From the NCBI GenBank assembly GCA_029817715.1, contig JARUPY010000283.1, positions 1 to 64,000 on the forward strand: a stretch of 64,000 nt of DNA, read 5' to 3'. A program made the translations under genes and the position numbers. The notes beneath the pieces were generated by a model, which was not told the DNA's origin, made no database searches, and saw only the letters and a list, made by a program, of their open reading frames with translations. Positions 56,201 through 64,000 of this stretch are shown in pieces. The stretch is from Melastoma dodecandrum (Eukaryota; Streptophyta; Magnoliopsida; Myrtales; Melastomataceae). The first letter of the stretch is position 1. Each line of letters begins with the position of its first letter.

Positions 56201-58510
56201 AATTTTGTTTTCTTCATGATATTTTTCTTTTTTTATGCAGAAAATGGTCAATCCTGGAAAGGTTGAGCATTGGACTTGCGTAACCTTCTCTTCGAGGTTG
56301 GATTATGAAACAGTGGTTCTCTTTTGCAAAGATCTTGTAGGAATGTGCAGAAGCCGAGGCATGGTCAGTACCTGTGACGTGTAACTCTCATATTTGCTGA
56401 TTTTTCGATTTCAGTGATTTTTCTTTCTTTCTTTTTGCCAGGATTTCAACCCGAATCCTGTAGTTCCTATAAGACATGGTCGATCAAATGAAATCGAGAA
56501 GGTCCTCTGTAATATACAGAGGGAGTCTGGTCACCCCACAAATCTGCTTCATTTACTGATAATAATTCTTCCTGATTTGACTGGTTCATATGGTGAGTTG
56601 GAATCAGTTTTCTTTGGATTTTTCTTTGGATGTTTATCTAGTCTAGTTGATCAACCTCTTACACCAGGCAGGATCAAAAGAATCTGCGAGACTGAACTGG
56701 GGATTGTCTCTCAGTGTTGCCAGCCCAGGCAAGCTTCAAAAAACAGCAAGCAGTATTTGGAAAACGTGTCTTTGAAAATCAATGTCAAGGTAATCGGATA
56801 GGGTCTATTCCTGTGGAAGAAGATTGTTCTAGTTATCCTTTTTCTGGTAATCTTTTTGAGTCTACAACTTCTGTAGGTGGGCGGCCGCAACTCTGTATTG
56901 GAGGAAGCAATACAAAGAACAATCCCTTTCTACCGTGAACGAGCCACGATAATATTTGGGGCCGATGTGACTCACCCTCAGCCTGGGGATGACGAGAGTC
57001 CCTCAATAGCGGCAGTATTTTTCTTTGACGGCTCATTTTTATGGTCTCTGCTTCAATTATTCAACTAGCTGAAGGATTTTCAACTTTTTCTGTGTTTTTG
57101 GTACTATCCTGTAGGTTGTGGCCTCGATGGATTGGCCTCAAGTAACGACATACCGGGGGCTTATTTCTGCCCTTCCCGAGAAAGGTGAAATTATCAGTGA
57201 TCTGTACACGAAGTCTACCAACGAACAAAATGTCGTTGTCCATGGAGGAATGATAAGGTAGAATCACGGTTGTCTTCAATTTTTTTCATTTAACGGTTTG
57301 TTTTTTTTTCACATTTCTGACTTGTTTGGTCTTTCCTGCAGAGAATTGCTCCGGGCATTTAGAAGAAGCACTAACACGAAGCCCGATAGAATCATATTTT
57401 ACAGGTACAGGATTCAGCAGGTGTGCCTTTGAGGTTGTTGGTTGCATAATGCAATTTTCACTCTCATTTTTTTCTTTATGCAGAGATGGAGTAGGGGAAG
57501 GTCAGTTTAGTGAGGTTCTATTCCATGAAGTGGACGCAATACACAAGGTAGCTTTCCTTGATCTTCGTTGGATGTTGATTACCAATTAGCTGGGTTTCTC
57601 TTCATGGGTTTCCTGTCTTGTCAGGCTTGTAACTCACTGGAGGAAGGCTATCTACCTCCAGTTACTTTTGTGCTTGTTCAGAAGAGGCATCACACAAGGT
57701 TCTTTCCTATGACTCATGGAGACAAAAGTAGTACTGACAGGAGTGGCAATGTTCTTCCGGGTTTGACCTCTTTACCTTGACCGATCAATTTTATTTTGTA
57801 TCCTGATGTGCTGATATTTTCTAACCTCCTGAACTTCAGGAACTGTTGTGGACACGAAGATTTGCCATCCGACTGGATTTGATTTCTACCTCAACAGCCA
57901 CGCTGGAATTCAGGTTTACCCTTGTGACTGTTCTGGAAATTTCGTTGTTCTGGCAAGTGTCCATTTTCAGATGGTCCGAATGTCATCGCCTGTTGACTAT
58001 TATATTGTTTATCTCTTTCCTTGTAGGGGACTAGCAGACCAACTCACTACCACGTCCTATATGACGACAACAAGTTCACTGCGGATACGCTCCAAGCACT
58101 GACAAACAACCTATGCTATACGTAAGCTCAAGCTTTCTTTCCCATCAAATGGTGACACCTGCTAATTAAGTTACATTTTTTTCTGCAGGTATGCCCGATG
58201 CACTCGATCTGTCTCAATCGGTTAGTTTCTTAAGTTGATCAATTCTCAATCGCCCGACATTGGAGGTTGGATTCTGTTACCGTGACATAATTGACCCCAT
58301 GACTTTGTATTTCTTGTTTTTTTCCGTGTGCGAGTAGTTCCTCCAGCATACTATGCTCATCTGGCCGCCTTCAGGGCAAGGTATTACATGGAACGCGAAT
58401 CCTCGGATGCGGGCTCGGGCAGCAGCAGGGGAACAAGGAGTGGGAATGTCGAGTTCAGGGTACTTCCCGCGGTTAAAGAGAATGTGAAAAATGTCATGTT
58501 TTACTGCTGA
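53219..58510 (+). CDS. AGO: ARGONAUTE protein, AGO1/5/10 clade (AGO5-like), 963 aa
   Basis: Core protein of RNA silencing: it binds a small RNA and slices or represses matching RNA. Twenty-two exons: 53219-53644, 53800-54017, 54131-54277, 54362-54495, 54710-54819, 54930-55033, 55321-55459, 55545-55661, 55745-55855, 55960-56031, 56241-56363, 56442-56592, 56668-56789, 56877-57014, 57115-57257, 57342-57404, 57484-57547, 57625-57760, 57840-57913, 58027-58121, 58189-58220 and 58338-58510. All phases agree. Domains: Arg/Gly-rich N-terminus ([12 protein letters not shown]), N domain from about residue 115, PAZ about 270-400, MID about 430-610 and PIWI about 620-930. The slicer tetrad DEDH is complete: D688 (FGADVTH), E729 (KGEIISDLY), D774 (RDGVGEGQF) and H914 ([15 protein letters not shown]). 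It ends MFYC. The N-terminal region is duplicated as a fragment at 47668-51947. AGO5-like is inferred from divergence from AGO1 in the N-terminus. Confidence 0.93.
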
Positions 58511-58692
58511 CTTCTGTCGCCTTTGCATCCTCTTTTGGTATAGGCTCGTCTGATAGGCCTCTGGCTTGGCCTGACTCGTCATTTTGAAACTTTCCTAAAA
58601 GCTTCTGATACTTGTAATCGATACGTTTTGGACAGTTGTTGGTTTAGCATGACTTAAACCTGAATTGAATCATCAGTCTTTGTCGTATTTCT
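58511..58692. other. Convergent gene junction
   Basis: Only about 180 bp separate the stop codons of the ARGONAUTE (+) and the aspartic protease (-), so their 3' UTRs probably overlap. Confidence 0.55.
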
Positions 58693-61098
58693 CTACTTGC
58701 CATAAATTCTACTCTTCCGAGTGATGGTCGCTACCAGGAGGCTGAACATGATGCACCATATTGTCATGTCACAAGCAACTGCTTCCCTAGAGGCACTGTT
58801 CTTCATGCGCCTAGGATAGATGTTTTCGCCTTTGCCGGTGCTTGTCATCAAGGAGACGTTGACTGATGATGAGCCTGTAGGCACAAATCACCAATGACTC
58901 CCAACTAATGCGAGGGAAATAATAAGGGAGTGTGGGCATGGGTACTTACAGTCGTAGCTAGTCCAGCCGAGGCGCTGACCTGCGAGGTCGTAAACGAAGA
59001 TTTTGTCCTTCAGGATGAGATCTGCTAGAAACAAACACAAGATACAAACACAAGATATGTGAGGAGCAAGTTCGTTCACATAATCTTCGTTCACATAATC
59101 TTCCTGTATCATGCTCACCTCCGAGTATCGATATCCCTTGGCCACGTCGCATTTGGAATCCAATGCACCACAATGCATTGCCATCCTACAAAGAGCACGA
59201 AACCAAACCACTGTAACTAGTCAGCCGCACTATAGACGATTCAACCTCAACCCCTGATTTTTGAAATTACTCACGAAAGAATTCTGCAGCACCAGATAAT
59301 CCTGAGGGCTTAAAATCATCTTAGCACCGCCAGCGAAATTCAAACTAACCATGGGAAAGATGTCGTTGATGCTGCACACAATGCATAGCACATATGGGAA
59401 TAAGATGGAATACCCAGAGAGGACAGAACATAATGAGATGACATGCTCACTTTGACGATACTAAATAACATTGGGTTTCCTCGTGGACGAGCTCACGAAC
59501 ATTTGGAGTCACAGTGGTAGTAATCTGCATTGAGGAAAGTATTGTATAGCGAAGGTAGAACCCAGAACAGGCTATCAAATGAAACTCTTCTGGAGAATAT
59601 TGCACCAAATTCGCTGACACTCGGTACTAAGAACCACTTACAGCATTAACAAACGGGTCATAAGCTTCCTCGACAAGGTATGTTAAAGTCGTCCCTGTAT
59701 CAACTATAGTTCCTCGGTTGCTTGATGTTGCAAAAGCTGAAGGATCAATGGGCAGCATTTGACCATTAACAGAAATACTTTCCAGACTCAAACTGTAATA
59801 AGGCCTGTAATTCAAATCAAGATAAAAGGCAATAACCACATCTGTCGTCGCCTTAATTTAATGCACCAGATGTATCATTTCTGAAAAAAAAAAGACCTAC
59901 TGTAGTGGGACGAGTGGTGTGTAGACCATATTTGGCTCGACAATTTCGCCAAACACCAAGAGACCCCCACCATCACCATCACCCCTTAAGCAATGAGAGA
60001 AAGCTCGGGGAGCCACACCGTGCGAAGCGAGCTGTGAGATTACAGACATCTTTTGCTGCCCGAATCCGAAGATCCCATCAACCGTCTTATCTGACTTTGT
60101 TAATTCCCCCGTTTGCTCAGTGCTGCACCTGATTTTTCATTCCACCCAAAATATCCCGTCAACCTCCACGGCATATCATAAAAGGGAAGCAGGTTGAAAA
60201 AATGAGCCATTAAGTACCCAAATACTATGGTTGCTGAAGAGTTTGCCCTTGTGGACTCCCCCAACACCATCTCGAAATTTAGCGAATCCGAGACATAATA
60301 ACCCGAAGTCCCGCTGCCGTCTCCATAATGAAATGAATAACTACACGCATTGTCATTGGAAGAACACATGGCCTCTGCTGTCTGAAATCCCAAATTACAC
60401 CTTTCGTCCCCACAAAATATCTCAGAGGCAGATGATGAGCTCTTGGGATCGAACCGATTGAGCGGAATCTGCTCCAAACATAACAAACCTCACCACAAAT
60501 CGATTCAAAATTCTCTACTCGACTCATCTTTTTCCTCCTGTTCCAGGCTCATCTGAAGAACAAAAAAAAAAGCCAAAAACTGCAGAAACTCACATTCAAA
60601 CCACTGGATTGAGGGCAACCATAACAGGGCATGCAAGAAATCCACAGCACATCGCTCCCAGTATCTATCTGCACATAGTACTCCTTCGGGGGAGTACCAA
60701 TCTGCACCTTCGCATAGTACAGCCTACACAAAAGAAAAAGGACTCCCAAGTTACAGTAAAGGAGGACACTCGACAATGAGAGAGCCGACCCAGAAACGGA
60801 GTCCGAACCAAGAAGTGAATTTTCCCAGTAATCCCATCACATACCCGATGAAGAGGGGATTGTAGGTGCCGCCGAGTGCGAAATCGGCGATCCCACTGAC
60901 GACAGAATCAGACTGCGACAACATCCTCGTATGCCTGACCCGGTCCCTGTCCCTGAGCTCGCTGAGTCCGACACCGCGGCCGACGGGGAAAGCCCTCTCC
61001 AGCGTCAGCAGCGCGTGGGTCGCCGCAACCTCCGTCGACGGGGCCGGAGCCGCGACGGCGAGGAGAAGGAGGAGGGCGCCGAAAGCTGTCAGAGGCAT
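58693..61098 (-). CDS. Aspartic protease, A36/A39-like, probably GPI-anchored, 505 aa
   Basis: Pepsin-type (A1) plant aspartic protease with a secretory signal. Ten exons: 61098-60845, 60723-60594, 60468-60218, 60128-59901, 59804-59642, 59524-59451, 59371-59275, 59185-59119, 59021-58950 and 58874-58693, all consistent in phase. Signal peptide [20 protein letters not shown]. The first catalytic site is DTGSD (Asp105, after [11 protein letters not shown]) and the second is DTGTT (Asp323, after NRGTIV). Disulfide-type Cys ([10 protein letters not shown]) and the family tail ([16 protein letters not shown], then SYDCS) are present. The last exon encodes a Ser-rich stretch and a terminal hydrophobic segment ([15 protein letters not shown]), which fits a GPI-anchor signal as in Arabidopsis A36/A39. 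Those proteins act in pollen tube and embryo-sac cell walls. No defects. Confidence 0.92.
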
Positions 61099-62056
61099 TT
61101 GCCTTTTTTTTTTTTTCTTTTTCGTCCCCTCCGGGTGGGTAATTTCTTTGAATTAATAATATATAATAAAATCATGAAAATGTTTCTGCCCGTCACTGTC
61201 GGAAATACAACGGTTGTTTTGACCCCCCTCCCCCCCAACCACCACAACCTGTAATCGTATTCGTAACACTTCTTAACGACCATACTTTATTTAAACAAAA
61301 TCATAACGGGCCGGGCCTTATTCTTAAAACGGGGACAATTATGGGCAAGGATGAAGCCCATTTCCTTTTCCCTGCACGTGTTCCGGTCGGAGTTGGTCGG
61401 AGCGAGCTTGGGAGGGTTTGGCGTTGTCGGCGGAAGTCCTGACAGGGCCAGGGAAGCTGCCGAAGGTGAAATTTTTGGGATTTTTCTAGCGGATGATTGT
61501 CTCGGGTTTGTCTGATTGCTGTGGGAATCAGGGTTCCGACACCTTCTTTGCAGTTTTCTCGAGGGCTGATCGAGATGTACAGGTTTCGATCGATTTGTTA
61601 CATGGGCCAAGACTTGCCAAGACAAGAAGTTTATCCAAATGTCTCTCATTGGCAGATGATGAAGAATGATAATCTTTGAAACTTCGTCAGCTACATTGCT
61701 ACCAACGCCTGTAATGAACTTACCAAGGCTATAACAAAAATCTCAACAGTGGGCACAAAGCAAAGATGCCCGACTTATTCTCTCCAACAAAATCAGAAGA
61801 AAATTACCAACTGCTCTTGATATGGGGGCACTTTGATCATGTCAAGACATCTTCCCCAGCTTATTTTTCTGACAGAAGAAGGGATGTGCAAGACTTAAGG
61901 GATGACAACTCCTCAGGCAACGCTGACCCGAAGCCTTGCCATCTTACTCGACCTAAGCTATCAAGCAAGTATATGTACCTATAAGAGTGCACAAACTGAG
62001 GAGCATTCAGATATTAGAGGAAACCCTGCCTGAACATGTCATAGACACACGGCTCC
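61099..62056. other. Intergenic, no supported gene
   Basis: Promoter of the aspartic protease on the left and the 3' flank of the unassigned minus-strand gene on the right. Frames at 61287-61649 and 61766-61984 have no recognisable motif. Confidence 0.4.
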
Positions 62057-63833
62057 TTACCCGGTTAGGAGATTGAGGATTCTCAGTTCTTTTCTGAAGT
62101 AGTAATTGTCGCCAAATGAATACACGACCCTCCTCTTCAGAGAAACTTCTCCCTCCTGATTCTTGGATTTTCCCATAACCCGGAGGAGCAGATTCTTAAT
62201 GGGTTGACGGCATAGCAGCCACGAATCAATAAATGATACCTGACGGGATAACCAATTTGGATTATAATGAAAGACGTTAAATTGAACGATCAAACTCAAC
62301 ATAAAAAAACAGAAGTTCACCTTAAGACAGTACAAAAAATATACTGCTCCCATACAAAGAATGTCACGAGTGGCAAGAGGCTAGTCCCAAATGTTTTATA
62401 TGACAGAAAAAAATCACGATTTCTCTCCAGTTTACTTCGTTAACGTGGATGATCATCACACTAGATGCGAACACGGTTCCTTAACTATATAATGAAGCAA
62501 TCGTATATACCTCATAAACATGTATATTGTCCGCATCACGAAAAGGATCACAGAAAGGCGCACTCCATGAGTTGACCATCGCCTGTGGTGAGCAGAATAA
62601 TTATGATAAGGAAAACATCAGATTTCCATGGATCATAAAGCAACCGTGTTGTTGTTCATATGACCTAAATCTCACCAACCTGAGAGCTTGCTCGGAAAGA
62701 TAGGCACATCAAAGTGACCTTAGGAACAGCAGATGGTGCGGTTTTATTCGTCAATTGTTGGCTGCAACTGACAGGCAACTTGGTGACACTTCCACCTGCA
62801 CCTCGACTTGAATTTCAGGAAACTTCACAGCAGCCACGAATGGGATCAATACTTTGGTCGCTGCAGCAATCTGCATAAGAAATACACCCAACATTACAAA
62901 ACATACTATACCTAAGCTGTTAGAAATCGTGCCCGGGTTACTCTTCACCTAAAAGCTAGCAATTAGGTGAAGGATCTCAACCATATATAAACTCTTGGCC
63001 CAGGCCTTTTCTAGGCAATGTGAGATTATTTTCCCAAAACCTCCCCGTAATCCCATATAGGATCTTTGTCCGGAGGTCGGGCGCCCTCGTTCGGAATCTT
63101 TATCCGACGGGACGAATCTGGCTCTTATACAATGTTACAAATCATGTTGGGGTTACCCTTCACCTAAAAGCTAGCAATTAAGTGAAGGGTATCAATCATA
63201 TATAAACCTTTGACCCAGGCATTTTCTAGGCAATGTGGGATTATTTTCCCACCATAATCTAACTCCATCAAAAATTTAAAAAGACTAAAAAATAGAACGA
63301 AAACACCGACTTCCCATCGCAACCATAGGTTATTGACAACAAACACCGAACCGCAAATTATCATCGCATAATTGGAGAGAATCTATTTTCTGGGTCTTGC
63401 TACAACCATTTCCTAGAACATCACAGAGGATGTAACCCACCGCAGAACCTTACTGCTGGATCATAATCCGGCGATCAATTAACTTACTTTGTGGAGCAGG
63501 GCAGACAATATCATATCAGTCAGTAACACAGGCCAAATCACCAGATAAAGGAAGACATGAATCAATCCTTTTTCACCTTACCACCGTGTTGCTTCATCTC
63601 AGACACATCACAGAGGATGTAACCCACCGCAGAACCTTACTGCTGGATCATAATCCGGCGGTCAATTAACTTACTTCGTGGAGCAGTGCAGAACAATATC
63701 ATATCACTCGGTAACACAGGCCAAATCACCAGAAAAAGGAAAACATGAATCAATCCTTTTCCACCTTACCACCGTGTTGCTTCATCTCGGACATATCGGC
63801 GAAGTAATCCCTGCTCATCTCATCGTTACTGCC
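62057..63833 (-). CDS. Unrecognised multi-exon gene, 3' part
   Basis: Coding-like exons with good splice sites, family unknown to me. The last exon, 62239-62057, encodes VSFIDSWLLCRQPIKNLLLR to LRILNLLTG, then stop. The one before, 62582-62511, encodes AMVNSWSAPFCDPFRDADNI-HVYE; both are phase 0. A third, ending at about 62680 and starting near 62871, gives TKVLIPFVAAVKFPEIQVEV in one frame and VTKLPVSCSQQ, then VPKVTLMCLSFRASSQ, in another. It therefore has either a 1-nt frameshift or a splice site I have misplaced. Further upstream, 63833-63770 could encode SNDEMSRDYFADMSEMKQHGG. The gene may continue beyond the window. The introns are rich in repeats. I give no function. Confidence 0.5.
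62919..63251. repeat. Two copies of a 120-bp repeat with a TTCACCTAAAAGC hairpin
   Basis: 62919-63036 and 63132-63251 share the order TGTTA, GGTTAC, CTTCACCTAAAAGCTAGCAA, AGGTGAAGG or AAGTGAAGG, CATATATAAAC, CCCAGGC and TTTTCTAGGCAATGTG-GATTATTTTCCC. The TTCACCT and AGGTGAA arms form a hairpin. They flank about 95 bp of unrelated sequence. It lies in an intron of the unassigned gene. Such paired copies look like the ends of a small non-autonomous element. Confidence 0.75.
63418..63791. repeat. Direct tandem duplication, period 187 bp
   Basis: 63418-63604 and 63605-63791 are about 95% identical, beginning ACATCACAGAGGATG and ending at TTCATCTC. The unit includes the 3' end of the presumed upstream exon of the unassigned gene (SEMKQHGG on the minus strand), its splice donor and intron sequence, so a second, exon-like copy sits inside the intron. 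Confidence 0.9.
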
Positions 63834-64000
63834 CTACAAGAACCACCACCCACGTCACCAATCCCAACCAAAACCAACATAATCAAACAAAACAACGAGG
63901 ATAAGGGCATGGCCAGGATCATCCTCCCCTACATTCGAGCTCGTTCTTTCTCGACGCCCACATCACCATTCAATATTTCTTGGCCGCCTTGTTCCCAACC

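Overview
This is a plant nuclear chromosome segment, most likely from a eudicot. It carries multi-intron genes of plant-typical families: a fatty acyl-CoA reductase, root-cap proteins, a plant UGT with a PSPG box, BAHD acyltransferases, UDP-apiose/xylose synthase, a plant ARGONAUTE and an A39-type aspartic protease. It also has AT-rich intergenic DNA, decayed LTR retrotransposons and a hAT transposon. I cannot fix the species from the sequence alone.

Layout. 1-13.2 kb is gene-poor: a wrecked A20/AN1 zinc-finger gene (1.9-2.4 kb), a degraded LTR retrotransposon on the minus strand (4.2-7.9 kb), a probable solo LTR (9.3-11.3 kb) and a decayed coiled-coil ORF (11.5-12.2 kb). At 13.3-15.6 kb is an intact ten-exon fatty acyl-CoA reductase (+). 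At 16.7-20.9 kb are two tandem root-cap family genes (-). At 22.3-25.0 kb are ribosomal stalk protein P2 (+) and a RAB6-interacting-golgin-like gene (+), then an intronless UGT (-, 25.2-26.5 kb). At 26.7-27.2 kb is a cluster of near-perfect hairpin repeats, followed by a truncated copy of the 3' end of the next gene. At 28.9-31.2 kb is an intact GABA/amino-acid transporter (+), convergent with a UDP-apiose/UDP-xylose synthase gene (-, 31.7-34.2 kb) that carries a 2-bp frameshift. Two tandem BAHD acyltransferases (-) lie at 37.2-38.6 and 43.8-45.1 kb. At 47.7-51.9 kb is a 5' fragment of an ARGONAUTE gene split by a 3.9-kb hAT transposon that still has an 8-bp target duplication. The intact 22-exon ARGONAUTE (+) follows at 53.2-58.5 kb and converges on a ten-exon aspartic protease (-, 58.7-61.1 kb). 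The right edge (62.1-63.8 kb, -) holds coding-like exons of a gene I do not recognise, with tandem repeats in its introns.

Themes. Local tandem duplication followed by divergence or decay recurs four times: the root-cap pair, the BAHD pair, the ARGONAUTE fragment plus intact gene, and the transporter fragment plus intact gene. The genes do not form a pathway cluster. The reductase (surface lipids), BAHD enzymes (hydroxycinnamoyl conjugates), UGT (glycosides) and apiose/xylose synthase (cell-wall sugars) are neighbours, but nothing shows a joint function. All exon structures come from splice-site and reading-frame consistency read by eye.
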